DNA of 64,000 nt from Herpetosiphon gulosus (GCF_039545135.1 NZ_BAABRU010000009.1:124001-188000); one strand, 5' to 3'; positions 52,890-63,079 are shown, counted from the stretch's first letter. Notes: generated by a model from the sequence alone, not told the origin. Made by a program: numbers and translations.

Positions 52890-53609
52890 TTAGCGGGGCA
52901 TTTGCCAAGCAACCTGCTGTAAATAGGCGGCCTGTGCATCCGCCAAATCAGTTAAATTGGGTAATGTTTGGGTTGGCGGATTAAACAGGGTAGTGTAAAA
53001 AACACAAGCAGTTAAGTAGGCCCCATTTAATGTTGGGTGGCTTTGATCTGACTCATACAGAGCAATCGAGCGATCGTGTTGGCGCACGTGTTGCCAAGCC
53101 AAGCCAGCTTGAACTAAAATGGCCTGTTGCCCTGCTGCCTGAGCGTAGGCAGCATTAATCGTCGCTTGTTGTTGAGGTGAGTGTTCACGCGCCCAAGTCA
53201 CAAATAAAACTGGAGTTGCGCCCGTTTGGCGAATAGTTTGAATCCATCGGCTGGCTGATTGTTGAAAGCGCTGTGGAAATTCAATTGTGCCCATACTTTG
53301 CTCTTGGAGTACCACATACGTCCAAGATTTGCTTTGGAGCTTTTGCAAAGCCTCGCCAGCCTGCCAATGATACTCAAGCGTTGCACTGCCTGCCACAACG
53401 CTTTCAATCTCAAGGCAATAGCGGGGCTCACCAGCATCAGCCAAATCGGCCAAGAGATCGGGCATATCATGGCCAAATGTATAGCTATTACCGATAAAAA
53501 GTAGGCTGACTTGTTGGCAATCACGTTGCGATTTAAGCAATAACCAAGCGCCAAAGCCTGTTGCCACGAGGGCAATTAAGATTACGACTTGACCAAACCA
53601 ACGCTGCAT
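52890..53609 (-). CDS. Membrane-anchored SGNH/GDSL-hydrolase-like protein
   Basis: This 239-residue protein has an N-terminal membrane helix (about 7-26) and then an extracytoplasmic SGNH-type domain. The nucleophile block reads LLFIGNSYTFGHDMP with Ser42. Downstream come VVLQEQSMGTIEFP and a C-terminal DQSHPTLNGAYL with the Asp-x-x-His pair. It would act on an ester-linked group outside the membrane, for example acetyl groups on glycans; the substrate is unknown. The start at 53609 is set by GGAGG 6 bases upstream; a longer frame reaches further. Two copies of a palindrome lie just before it. Confidence 0.8.
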   Translation of the reverse strand: MQRWFGQVVILIALVATGFGAWLLLKSQRDCQQVSLLFIGNSYTFGHDMPDLLADLADAGEPRYCLEIESVVAGSATLEYHWQAGEALQKLQSKSWTYVVLQEQSMGTIEFPQRFQQSASRWIQTIRQTGATPVLFVTWAREHSPQQQATINAAYAQAAGQQAILVQAGLAWQHVRQHDRSIALYESDQSHPTLNGAYLTACVFYTTLFNPPTQTLPNLTDLADAQAAYLQQVAWQMPR

Positions 53610-53621
53610 ACCATCCTCCAC

Positions 53622-53656
53622 TGAACGTTTAATCATGCGCATTGACTAAACGTTTA
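53622..53656. promoter_or_regulatory. Two TAAACGTTTA-type palindromes upstream of the SGNH-like gene
   Basis: A perfect 10-base palindrome TAAACGTTTA (53647-53656) and a 9-of-10 copy TGAACGTTTA (53622-53631) are centred 25 bases apart, directly before the gene's ribosome site. Confidence 0.45.
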
Positions 53657-53753
53657 TAGGCAATTGAGGTTTCAAGTTGGATTAATATTTTATTATGTAT
53701 AACAGACTACTCTGAATTTAAATACCTAGAAGTTATATGCAGAGCATACACGA

Positions 53754-53794
53754 AACCCCTGCCAATCCGCACAAAATGAGGATTGGCAGGGGTT
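53754..53794 (-). terminator. Terminator of the GT87/DUF2029-like gene
   Basis: A perfect 15-bp inverted repeat (53754-53768 with 53780-53794) with an 11-base loop is followed by TTTCG on the minus strand. Confidence 0.75.
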
Positions 53795-53817
53795 AATTAC
53801 TTAAGAACGAGAAAAAT

Positions 53818-54759
53818 TTAGCTAGCCAGCCGTTGTTGACGTTGTGCCCACCAACTTTGCGGCCAATTGGTATAACAAATATGTGCGATGATTGCCAAAG
53901 GCAAAATCCAAGCAAAGCGCATGGCGGTTGGGCCAGCCAATGGAATAAATAGCACCCATCCATACGATAGCGGAATCGTCCACCATTTGGGGTAAAACAA
54001 GACTAAAACAATGTAGGTATAAATGCCGAAAAATGGCGAGGCTAATGCCATCACGGCAATACTTAGCACAATCCGTAAATCACGCTGTTTAAACAGCAAG
54101 GGAATCCAAATAAACGGCAATGCAAAGCGCCAAGTATCTAAAGCCGAATAGCGCCACATATGGACTGGAAGCTCTTGCGTATTGCTCAGCCAGCGTACTG
54201 GCCAATCGATGCCAAATAGGGCAAAACTCAACAGGGCCATAATGATTGGAGCAACCAACATTCGCGCTAAAACTGGCCAAGGCTGGCCAATTAATAGATA
54301 GAGCATCGCTAAGGCCATCACTTGGGGCTTAATTGCCAAAAAGCATAAGCCAATTCCATTAATCAAGGGGTTTTCGTGCTTCAATATCAAATAGATGCCG
54401 ATGCAGAGATAAATATCGACTTGGCCTAGCCAAAATTGACCAATAACTGCAAATGAGGCTACAATCAATGGATTCACATCCATCGTGTAGATCAGCCAAA
54501 AGAGAATTGCAAAGACCACAATATTCCAAATTGGCCAAGCAATAAAGGTATTGGGTAAAAGCATTAATGGCGCAAAAAACCAACGGGCATAATAGGGGTT
54601 AAAGCCACAATCATCACAGCCTTTGGCAAAAGGCATATAATACAAATATAAATCACCACCATAATCAACAAAAAACGATATCCCAATATAAAAGAGCACC
54701 ATAATACTAGAACTAATCCAAGCAATTCTACGCCAATTAATCGTTGGTTGTTGGCTCAT
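53818..54759 (-). CDS. Polytopic membrane protein, DUF2029/GT87-like
   Basis: This 313-residue protein has about nine membrane helices. After the first helix comes an acidic external loop, FFVDYGGDLYLYYMPFAKGC, with Asp residues where GT87/GT-C glycosyltransferases place the catalytic acid. FNPYYARWFFAPLMLLP and a later IKPQVMALAMLYLLIG recall the PTIG family mannosyltransferases that use polyprenyl-phosphate sugars. The match is by eye and moderate. GAGGGA lies about 10 bases before the ATG. It stands alone with its own terminator, downstream of the aldo/keto reductase gene. Confidence 0.7.
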   Translation of the reverse strand: MSQQPTINWRRIAWISSSIMVLFYIGISFFVDYGGDLYLYYMPFAKGCDDCGFNPYYARWFFAPLMLLPNTFIAWPIWNIVVFAILFWLIYTMDVNPLIVASFAVIGQFWLGQVDIYLCIGIYLILKHENPLINGIGLCFLAIKPQVMALAMLYLLIGQPWPVLARMLVAPIIMALLSFALFGIDWPVRWLSNTQELPVHMWRYSALDTWRFALPFIWIPLLFKQRDLRIVLSIAVMALASPFFGIYTYIVLVLFYPKWWTIPLSYGWVLFIPLAGPTAMRFAWILPLAIIAHICYTNWPQSWWAQRQQRLAS

Positions 54760-54800
54760 CGGTTGGGTCCCTCAATAGCTCATACGGTTTAAACACGAAC

Positions 54801-54829
54801 GCTGTACGTGCCAATCAAACACGTACAGC
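54801..54829 (-). terminator. Hairpin after the aldo/keto reductase gene
   Basis: A perfect 10-bp stem (GCTGTACGTG/CACGTACAGC) with a 9-base loop lies in the 86-base gap; there is no clear T tract. Confidence 0.6.
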
Positions 54830-54845
54830 CCTGAAATAGCATAAC

Positions 54846-55823
54846 TTATGGAACGTTGGCGGTACGTGCTGCCGTTAGCAGATGATACCATTCTTCCCGA
54901 TTGAGTTCGACACTTAGAGCCTCTTTGGTTGCAGCAATCCGGCTTGGATTGGTTGTGCCAATAATTGGCATAATTTGGGCTGGGTGACGCAACAGCCATG
55001 CCAATTGAATCGCCTCGGAGCTTACGCCATATTGCTCGGCCAATTGGTTGACCAAGGCTGCGGTGGCTTTAACATTCGCTGGAGCATCATCCTTGAAATT
55101 AACGAGTTGGCCACTAGATAATGGTCCCCATGCTTGCAACTGAATCTTGTGCAAACGACAGTAATCGAGCAGACCAAAGGCGGCATTAAACGGCAAATTA
55201 CTGCGGTTGGTATCGATCCCTTCGCTGATCAGGTGATGGTGCAATAAGCTCAATTGAACTTGGTTGACGACCAAGGGCTGGTCAAGTGCGGCTTGAGTTA
55301 GGGCGATTTGGGCGGGCGAGTGATTGCTAACCCCAAAATAGCGCACTTTGCCACTTTGTTGCAATTGATCAAACGCCCGCGCAATATCTTCTGGCTCGAC
55401 CAACATATCGGGGCGATGCAAGAGCAACAAATCAAGATGATCGGTGTTAAGGCGTTTGAGGCTGCCTTCGACTGATGCAACGATATGTTCGTAACTAAAA
55501 TCGTAGCGTTGTGGGGAGCCAGCAGGCTCATCGGCAAAGCGAATACCACACTTCGACTGTAACACGATCCGTTGGCGGAGGCTGGGCTGCTCGGCTAAAA
55601 GCTCGCCAAACAGTCGCTCGGATTTACCACGGGTGTAAATATCGGCATGATCAAATAGCGTAATATCCTGTTCGAGCGCGGCAGCTAAGGCCTTGCGCCC
55701 AGTTTCATATTCGCTGCTCGTCCATGGTTCGGTGCTCCAGTTGCCACCAATCGTCATACAACCATAGCCAATCGGGGCCATCTGGAGGTCGGTTCGTGAA
55801 ATGGTATAGATCGGGTTTTTCAT
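54846..55823 (-). CDS. Aldo/keto reductase
   Basis: This 325-residue NADPH-dependent oxidoreductase of the AKR superfamily has the catalytic tetrad in ITLFDHADIYTRGKSE (Asp, Tyr), IVLQSKCGI (Lys) and LLLLHRPDML (His). The cofactor end IIGTTNPSRIAAT is also typical. The layout is close to the YdhF type, with GYGCMTIGGNWS near the start. Physiological substrate unknown. The ATG at 55823 has only a weak upstream site; an in-frame TTG lies 15 bases earlier. Confidence 0.9.
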   Translation of the reverse strand: MKNPIYTISRTDLQMAPIGYGCMTIGGNWSTEPWTSSEYETGRKALAAALEQDITLFDHADIYTRGKSERLFGELLAEQPSLRQRIVLQSKCGIRFADEPAGSPQRYDFSYEHIVASVEGSLKRLNTDHLDLLLLHRPDMLVEPEDIARAFDQLQQSGKVRYFGVSNHSPAQIALTQAALDQPLVVNQVQLSLLHHHLISEGIDTNRSNLPFNAAFGLLDYCRLHKIQLQAWGPLSSGQLVNFKDDAPANVKATAALVNQLAEQYGVSSEAIQLAWLLRHPAQIMPIIGTTNPSRIAATKEALSVELNREEWYHLLTAARTANVP

Positions 55824-55893
55824 CGGAGCATCTCGCAACTAGCCAAAGCCTCGGGCTAGGCCTTGGCACTGCTTTAAAGTAACACATTTTTAA

Positions 55894-55938
55894 ACAGCAA
55901 CAGCTCCATGAAAAACGCTTCCATGGAGCTGTTGCTGT
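55894..55938 (-). terminator. Terminator of the giant metalloprotease/dockerin gene
   Basis: A perfect 17-bp stem (55894-55910 with 55922-55938) with an 11-base loop starts 13 bases after the stop codon; TTTAAAAA follows on the minus strand. Confidence 0.8.
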
Positions 55939-55951
55939 CAAATAAATTTAT

Positions 55952-58900
55952 TTACCAGTGACGCTGAATCGCTGGCAAATAGATGATCTGCGGTGTTGCG
56001 TTGCTGAGTTCTTGAATACAACTGTTGAGTGCATTGACATCGCTCTGGTCAATCGTGCCATCGCGATTAATGTCAGCATGATAATCGTACAATTCATCAC
56101 CAACACTAGCACCAACCAAGGCTTGTACCGCCGCCAGATCTGCTACGGTCAGGCCGCCAGTGCCATTGGCATCGCAGAAATCGGCTTTGTTGCTGGCATT
56201 AACCGTGACTGGAATGCTGAAATCGCCAAGGCTTGAGCTAATGCTGATGGTGGCGGTTTGGCTGCCGTTGCGCAATAAGCTTGGGTTAAGCACTGCCGTG
56301 ATCGCCAGTGGCGTTGTGCCACTGACCTGGCTGAGATCAAGCCAAGCGGCATCGCTGGAGAGGGTTACCTCGGTTCCGGCCCGACTTAATAAGCTCAAGG
56401 CGCGTTGCGGCAACTGAATATCCTGCGCCAAATCAACCTCAAATTCAAGGCTCAGCGGCCAGATATGCAATTGATCAACCGGCGCTGTATCGCCAGTTAA
56501 GGGATTACCACCATCCTCAACTTCAACGCTATCAGAGCGACCATCGCCATCGGTATCAGGATTATTGGGATCAGTCTGGCGCAATAACTCGACCCGATAG
56601 CTCAAGCCATCACCATCAACATCGCCTAAAGCATCGTGATCGGTCAGAAGATTCAGGCCTAGATCAAGCTCCTGCTGATCGCGTAAGCCATCACCATCGT
56701 AATCGGCCAGCACTTCGATCGTGGTGGTGCTGATCGTTTGCAGCCCAGCCGGATTGATCGCGGTCAAACTAATGGTATGTTGACCAACGCTGAGTTGCCG
56801 ATAGAATTCAGTGCCATGCCCAAGATCACCGTCGCGGTCGCTGAACCAATGGAAACTAGCACTAGCACTCAATACCCCAGTTTGTGGATCGTTGGCTAAG
56901 CCCAAGAAACTGATCGCTTGGCTTTCGAGCAATTGGGCATTCGCACTTGGTGCAATAATCGCTGCACTCGGCGCTTGATCGGCAATGCTCAGCAATTCGC
57001 TAGTGGCGCTATTGGCATGTAAGCCATCGCTGACCCAGACCCGCAAACGCCCGCTGCTCGTGCCAGCCAATTGTGCCAAATCGATCTCACGGCTGCCGCT
57101 GGCGCTGTCACTGGCGATCGCTTGCCAAGTTGCGCCATCATCGGCGCTCCATTCAATCGAAACCGCCAACGGATCACCATCAGCATCGGCAACTTGCCAT
57201 GCAAAGGCAATCTGTTGATCAGCTGCATAGCGCTGGGCCAAATTACTGCTAATGCTGACGCTGGGAATGTTCGGGCCTGCACTCCACGTCGCTAATTGAG
57301 TTTGCTGATGGACTAAATCGATTCGGGTTACACCTTCAGCCTTGGGAATTGTGGCCGAGAATAAGCCTTTGAGTTGATTTGGATCGTGATCGTGGACAAT
57401 CGGCGTGCCAGGCTCATGGCTATGGGCTGGCACTTGAAAGGTTGCCAGCACACCACGTCGAGCAAGCTCATTGCCCTCAGCATCATATTGCACCAGCTGA
57501 TAGTTGGTTTGATAATCGAGGCTTTTGGCACTGGTTGCGGGCTTTAATTCAACATGCTCAATCGTGCCAGCAATCGCTCCAGCAATTGGCGAAATGCTGC
57601 CTGCAATATGTAAACGCTCTGGCTCGTCGTTGGGCGTTGCCAATCGTTCACGCTCAGGGGCAAATTCATACAGCGGGCGGAGCACACCGAATCGTTCGCG
57701 GCGCATAAAACTAACATCGCTTGGCTCAAAAAAGCTATTAGCATTGCCACGATCACAGGCATAACTCAAAATAGCTTTGGGCCGATTCGCCGATGATTCG
57801 CTAGTTCCATCCAAAACATTGGGCAATTGTGCGCCACTGATCGGATTAACCATTGGTTCGCTGACACCTGGTTGACGCACTAAGGTTAAATCCTCCGAGA
57901 AGATCGTCGGAAGAATGCTGCCACATTTCGCTGGCACGAGATTAGGCATAGAGCGTAGCTCGCCCGTCGTAGAATGATTATCACCACCAGGTGGGCCATA
58001 ATCGATATAGGTAGGCTGATCTTCCTCAACCATCCCCATCATGTGGCCTAGCTCGTGGGCTAGCGTTTTGCCAATGTTGCCATCGCCAACCCCCCAGCCC
58101 AAAAAGCGCGGGTCTTCATCATTACAATCGTCTTGCCCTGCTTGGCTAAGATAATAACCAGCGTTTTCACACTCAGGGTCTGGTGACCAATCGCCATTTT
58201 GGCCTAGCCGTCCCATCCCAGCCGCTTTACTCTCAGGATCAACCACACTTGGATGGATCACGCCCATCGCTACCATAATTCGGTCTTTGTTTAATGCGTT
58301 ATAGCGCAAACGCGTATTTTCAAGCTGCCTGCCAAATTCTTCGAAGGCATCAACATCCTCAACCTTAAACATTCCCGATTCATGAACTGCGCTCGATGGA
58401 ATGGTAATGCTCGACCTGATTGGGACAATGCCACCAGGAAACACCCGCCAGCGAAAATCTGCTAGGTTTGGTTCGATTGAATCAAGCCATTGATTAATCA
58501 TGGTGGTACTCATTGTGGCGGGCACAACCGGAACCAACAGCATGCGAATTGGATCGGTTGGGGCAACATCGACCTCAAAACTGGTACTCGTCGCAATGGC
58601 ACTACGATATTTGAGCAAAACATCAACTGTGGTCGGGCCATCAGCAGGGTAAATAATATTTGGCACATTCAGCGCATTAGCCACATCGCGATAGCTGGCG
58701 GCTGGCGGTAGACCAACCGTAGTTGGTAAGGCCGTATACGATACAGGCACAGCATAATCACGTCGATTGGGCTGACCCGCCTGACCCATGCGCACTAGTA
58801 ATTGATCAATCATCAAGCGATCGGTTGGGCGCAAGGCTTGACTGGTATGCACAAACACCGAGGCCATGGTGGCATTATTCGACCACAATTGCTGACGCTG

Positions 58901-61900
58901 AGGGTTGTTGCTGTCCATCGGGGTAAAACCGATATAGCCCTGATTCAATTGCACCCGATTAATTCCGACGTTAATCCGGCGCACATCGCCAACTTGGGCT
59001 TGCATGCCAGCACAGCTATTTTGCACCCGCAAATTGCCCGATGCATCGCCGCTGGTTACCTGATGTTGTGCTTTAGTTGAGTTTTGCACGCCCCGCCGTG
59101 GTGTACCAGTTCCCATACTAATCACAGCATTGGAGTCAAAATTGGCTCCATTAATCGTGATTGTGCCGCCAACATTTGTGCCAGTCGGGAAAATATGTTT
59201 GATGGTTGGAAGCGCGCAAAACGCCGGATTGCTGCTCGTGCCAAGGCTAGCCCGTCGCAAGCCGCGCCGCACACTCACGCTCCCACTCAGATTATGTTGC
59301 GTGATCACTACGCGAATCAGGGTCGGCGAGACCGAAATCAGCGACGGCGTTGCCCCACCAATCTGTACATCTAAATTCAGGTCGTTGCCAAAGCCCGAGC
59401 CAGAAATTTCGACTACCTGACCATAGGCCGCACTGGTTGGCGTAATCTGGCTGATGACTGGAATTTCTTCGGCCAACGGTGGCAAGAATGCTCCACGCAC
59501 GCTAATGCCACCATCAGGATGGGCAAACCAGACCCGATCACTCTGATCGGCGGCGATTGCCCGCACATTGTTCGAACGAATACCACTGTTGGCCCAATAA
59601 AACCATTGCCAAACGTTGGCTTGGGTTTCGACGCTGGCTCCCGCCCACAAACGTCCGCGTTCGTCGTTGGCCAATGGCGCAGCGCGAGTACTGCCTGCAA
59701 CTGCCACAAAACTATTGGCCGTCAACGATTTGCGCACTAAGCCAGTGGTTGTGCTAGCAATAATGCTGCCGTCAGGGCGTTCCAACAGATCAGTAATTGT
59801 ATCGCTGGCTGGCAAGCCACCATTGGCTACGCTAAACTCCTGCCATGTCGCCGTAACTGCATCCAAACGAGCTAAACCATTGCTCGTTCCCGCCCACAAG
59901 GCGTTATCAGTGCCAACCAACAAGGTGGTTGCATGCGTTGCAGCCAATGGCAAGGCTAGCCGTGTGACCAACCGTTGGCGATCATACAAGCCCACGCCAT
60001 CGCCCAAGCCCAGCCACATGCGGCCAGTAGCATCAGCAGCAAGGCTATAGACTGGTTCGCTCAGGCTGAGATTTGCTACATCTTGCCAAGCTGTGGTTGG
60101 CTGCCAAAGCTGAACGCCATTGCTATGCGCGACCCAAATGCGGCCTTGTTGGTCGGCTTCAACATCGTAGGCGGTGACCGCATAATGTCGCCAAGTCAGG
60201 CCATCCGGCTCAAGCACATGCAACATCGTGGCGGTTGCCGCAAACAATCGCCCACGCACCGTCCATAAACGCTCGATTTCAGCACCCAAATCAAATTGGT
60301 TCCAACGCGGGGCATGGCTATAGAGCATTTTGTCGCGAGCAGTATAGATTTTTTCGCCAACTGCACTCAGCGCAACCAAACCACTCAAGCCTGTTTTCGC
60401 GCCAATTGGCGCATTGACATGGGTAAAATCGCTGGCGCGTAGACTGGCGACTGGGGCTTGACCATCGCGGCGCACTTCAAAGGCGCTCAGGCCATTGTCG
60501 CTGCTAAACCAAATTCGGCCATCAGCATCAACATCGACTTGATGGGCGTTGTTGGCATAGGGCAGGTCGAAAATATTAAAGACTGGGCTGGCACTATCGG
60601 GCAAGTTGGCGGCTGGATAGCGGCAAACGCCCGTATCGCCAGCAACCCATAAATCGCCATTTTGGCCAATTGCCATAGTGCGAGCCTGAAACGGCAAGGC
60701 ATTACACAAGACCCCAAAATCGACGACCGCCCAATTGGAATTAACCGTGGCTAGCTTGCGCACTCGATACAAGCGTGGGTAATAATCCTCAGGAGGTAGC
60801 TGTGCGCCAAAATTTGAGCGATGCGGGCCACAATTATTGACCAATTGGTTAATCGCCCAATATTCTAAAAAGAGTGGAGTTGAGCGCGGGCTGGTGCGAA
60901 TTGAGGTGGTTTGCGAACAGCCAGGCCCAACATTCTGGTAGGTGTAGCTACCCAGCGAGCCATTTGGCACTTGATACGAGGCAATCGCCGTGCTACCAAT
61001 CGTGTCGCGGCCAATCGCTGGCAAGCTATTCGCCAAGGTATGCAGCGCCTTAACTGTGCCATCGGCCATCCAACTGCCATCGTAAATCAGCGTAGAACCG
61101 CCATTTTGGCCGCGATAGACGTTTTTGCCAGCGCCAAAGTAGGCCGCGCTGTTGAATGAATCCCAGTTAACGCTGCCAACTGCGGCAGTGGTTGGGTAAA
61201 ATTGCTGAGTTGGAGCATTGGCTGGCATGCTGGCCGATTCGCTGAAATGCCACATGCCATCGCTATTACCCACCAACAAATTGGCTCCATCGCCATCGAT
61301 CGACTGAACCGTGCCACCAGCAAAGCCTTGGAAATCCCAACGCCCAAGCTGCACCAACGGCCCATCGCCCAAATAAATTCGCCAAATGCTATTGGTGCCG
61401 AAGCCGCCAAACTCGCCGCCACCCAAAATTAGGGCATGGCGCTGGCGTGGCGAATAAACTGCGCTAGCAAATGGTTGAATTTTTGAGCCTGCTGGCAAAT
61501 AGGCCGCCGCCGTGTTAACGCTATTGGTCGGTAATTCTAAGGGCGTGCGCCAAACTTGCTCAGTTTGGGGATCAAAAGCCACCACGCGATTGGTTGCGCG
61601 GCCATTCATCACATAAATTAATTTGCTGCTTGGGTCTTCAAAGCTCACTAAGGCGGTATCAGGCTTGGGCAGTTGAGCAGCAAGGGTCGTTGCGCTAGCG
61701 CTTGAATCGGCATTAATCACCAATTCAGTAATCGTAGCAAAATTAGCGCTTGCGTTAGTTCCGCCGATCAAATAGATGTTTTGGGTTGCGCTCGAATATA
61801 CGGCGTTTGTGGCATAAATTCTGTCTGGCAGAATATTAGCTGATGTAGAGATCGATTCAGTGGCTACATCAAACATCACAATCTGATCGAGCGGGCCAAG

Positions 61901-63079
61901 CTCGGGGGTATAGCCACCTAAAATAACGATTTTGTTGAGGATTGGGTGGTAGACCACCGCCGCCAAGTCGAACGCCTGCGGCAAGCGTGCGGCCAAGGTG
62001 CGTACCGCGCCAGTTTGCGGATTGATCGCATAAATCGTATCGACGGTGGCATGTTGGTTGTTGAGGCTCCCACCAAAAACATAGACCGTATTGTTGGAAT
62101 CGGCATAGGCAGCACTGGAAAATGCCAGCGGCACTGGCAAATTGCCGCGAATTTGGCTACTGCCATCACCAGCATTAATCGCATGAATCATGGCGCTGGC
62201 TGCGCCATCGCGATAGCCGCCAATCAACAAAGCCTCATCGCTGCTGGGCAAATACACGCTGGTAGCGCCATAAATCCGTTGCTCCAAGGTATTAAAATAT
62301 TGATCAACTGGTGTGGTTGCAGGCAGCGCTGGCGAAACAAAGCCCGAAAACGTGATTGAGCCTTGAGCCACTGCCGCGACATCGCTGATGCTATCGCGCA
62401 ACGAGCCATTGGTTAAATGCCATTGGGCCAGCAAGCCAGCCGGAGCGAGATCAAGCGTTGAGTGTATATCACGGCGAATGTTGTACTCACCGCGACTGTA
62501 ATTCCAAACCCGAATTTCGGCCAATTGACCCAGCCAAAAATCGCCTGCATCGTTGCCAATTCGCAGTTCGCGGGCGGTTGAAACCGTACCATCACCATCG
62601 AGCGGATAAAACCCCTCGCGCTCGCCATTGATAAAAAATTCGGCGATATATTGCTCGCCATCGTTATCGTAGTAGGTGCTGACCGCCACATGCGACCATT
62701 GATTGGCTGGCACAGCAGTGGCACTTTGGGCAAAGCTGGCCGTGCCGCGATGCGCCCGCAAAAAGCCGCTACACAGGCCAAACCAGAGGCCATTGTTATA
62801 ATTCATGCCTAAAATGTTGCGGCAGCCGGAAGTTGTGGTTGGGTAAACCCAGGCTTCAAGCGACCAATTGCCAGCAAAATTAGGGGTTGCCGCCATTGGC
62901 ACAGCCGCATAGCTGTTGCTGAATGCGGCGGCTTGGCCTGCATCGCTACTGCTGGCTTGGCTGGTTTGGAGTTGGGCTTCAGCCGCCTGAACTGGTGAAA
63001 TTTGGGTGGTACGGGGTGGCACGAGCCAGCCAAGCCACAAAATAACGATCATCACGAGATAGAATTTGCGCCAACGCAT
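55952..63079 (-). CDS. Giant secreted LamG-Kelch-propeller-metalloprotease-dockerin protein (2375 aa)
   Basis: After a signal peptide (VMIVILWLGWLVPP, cut near QAA) come a LamG-like domain (about 35-235, GNWSLEAWVYPTTTSGCRNI), Kelch repeats (about 270-620), a regulator-type propeller (about 640-1230) and IPT/TIG-like domains (about 1240-1400). A zinc-protease motif HELGHMMGM follows at 1675-1683, then Ig-like modules, a calcium-binding thrombospondin-3 stretch (DTDGDGRSDSVEVEDGGNP), a BACON-like domain and a terminal dockerin with two Ca loops (DANGTGGLTVADLAAVQALV, DINRDGTIDQSDVNALNSCI). The third zinc ligand after HExxHxxG is Glu rather than His/Asp. AAGGAGG precedes the ATG. A single-gene transcript is likely. 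Confidence 0.88.
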   Translation of the reverse strand: MRWRKFYLVMIVILWLGWLVPPRTTQISPVQAAEAQLQTSQASSSDAGQAAAFSNSYAAVPMAATPNFAGNWSLEAWVYPTTTSGCRNILGMNYNNGLWFGLCSGFLRAHRGTASFAQSATAVPANQWSHVAVSTYYDNDGEQYIAEFFINGEREGFYPLDGDGTVSTARELRIGNDAGDFWLGQLAEIRVWNYSRGEYNIRRDIHSTLDLAPAGLLAQWHLTNGSLRDSISDVAAVAQGSITFSGFVSPALPATTPVDQYFNTLEQRIYGATSVYLPSSDEALLIGGYRDGAASAMIHAINAGDGSSQIRGNLPVPLAFSSAAYADSNNTVYVFGGSLNNQHATVDTIYAINPQTGAVRTLAARLPQAFDLAAVVYHPILNKIVILGGYTPELGPLDQIVMFDVATESISTSANILPDRIYATNAVYSSATQNIYLIGGTNASANFATITELVINADSSASATTLAAQLPKPDTALVSFEDPSSKLIYVMNGRATNRVVAFDPQTEQVWRTPLELPTNSVNTAAAYLPAGSKIQPFASAVYSPRQRHALILGGGEFGGFGTNSIWRIYLGDGPLVQLGRWDFQGFAGGTVQSIDGDGANLLVGNSDGMWHFSESASMPANAPTQQFYPTTAAVGSVNWDSFNSAAYFGAGKNVYRGQNGGSTLIYDGSWMADGTVKALHTLANSLPAIGRDTIGSTAIASYQVPNGSLGSYTYQNVGPGCSQTTSIRTSPRSTPLFLEYWAINQLVNNCGPHRSNFGAQLPPEDYYPRLYRVRKLATVNSNWAVVDFGVLCNALPFQARTMAIGQNGDLWVAGDTGVCRYPAANLPDSASPVFNIFDLPYANNAHQVDVDADGRIWFSSDNGLSAFEVRRDGQAPVASLRASDFTHVNAPIGAKTGLSGLVALSAVGEKIYTARDKMLYSHAPRWNQFDLGAEIERLWTVRGRLFAATATMLHVLEPDGLTWRHYAVTAYDVEADQQGRIWVAHSNGVQLWQPTTAWQDVANLSLSEPVYSLAADATGRMWLGLGDGVGLYDRQRLVTRLALPLAATHATTLLVGTDNALWAGTSNGLARLDAVTATWQEFSVANGGLPASDTITDLLERPDGSIIASTTTGLVRKSLTANSFVAVAGSTRAAPLANDERGRLWAGASVETQANVWQWFYWANSGIRSNNVRAIAADQSDRVWFAHPDGGISVRGAFLPPLAEEIPVISQITPTSAAYGQVVEISGSGFGNDLNLDVQIGGATPSLISVSPTLIRVVITQHNLSGSVSVRRGLRRASLGTSSNPAFCALPTIKHIFPTGTNVGGTITINGANFDSNAVISMGTGTPRRGVQNSTKAQHQVTSGDASGNLRVQNSCAGMQAQVGDVRRINVGINRVQLNQGYIGFTPMDSNNPQRQQLWSNNATMASVFVHTSQALRPTDRLMIDQLLVRMGQAGQPNRRDYAVPVSYTALPTTVGLPPAASYRDVANALNVPNIIYPADGPTTVDVLLKYRSAIATSTSFEVDVAPTDPIRMLLVPVVPATMSTTMINQWLDSIEPNLADFRWRVFPGGIVPIRSSITIPSSAVHESGMFKVEDVDAFEEFGRQLENTRLRYNALNKDRIMVAMGVIHPSVVDPESKAAGMGRLGQNGDWSPDPECENAGYYLSQAGQDDCNDEDPRFLGWGVGDGNIGKTLAHELGHMMGMVEEDQPTYIDYGPPGGDNHSTTGELRSMPNLVPAKCGSILPTIFSEDLTLVRQPGVSEPMVNPISGAQLPNVLDGTSESSANRPKAILSYACDRGNANSFFEPSDVSFMRRERFGVLRPLYEFAPERERLATPNDEPERLHIAGSISPIAGAIAGTIEHVELKPATSAKSLDYQTNYQLVQYDAEGNELARRGVLATFQVPAHSHEPGTPIVHDHDPNQLKGLFSATIPKAEGVTRIDLVHQQTQLATWSAGPNIPSVSISSNLAQRYAADQQIAFAWQVADADGDPLAVSIEWSADDGATWQAIASDSASGSREIDLAQLAGTSSGRLRVWVSDGLHANSATSELLSIADQAPSAAIIAPSANAQLLESQAISFLGLANDPQTGVLSASASFHWFSDRDGDLGHGTEFYRQLSVGQHTISLTAINPAGLQTISTTTIEVLADYDGDGLRDQQELDLGLNLLTDHDALGDVDGDGLSYRVELLRQTDPNNPDTDGDGRSDSVEVEDGGNPLTGDTAPVDQLHIWPLSLEFEVDLAQDIQLPQRALSLLSRAGTEVTLSSDAAWLDLSQVSGTTPLAITAVLNPSLLRNGSQTATISISSSLGDFSIPVTVNASNKADFCDANGTGGLTVADLAAVQALVGASVGDELYDYHADINRDGTIDQSDVNALNSCIQELSNATPQIIYLPAIQRHW

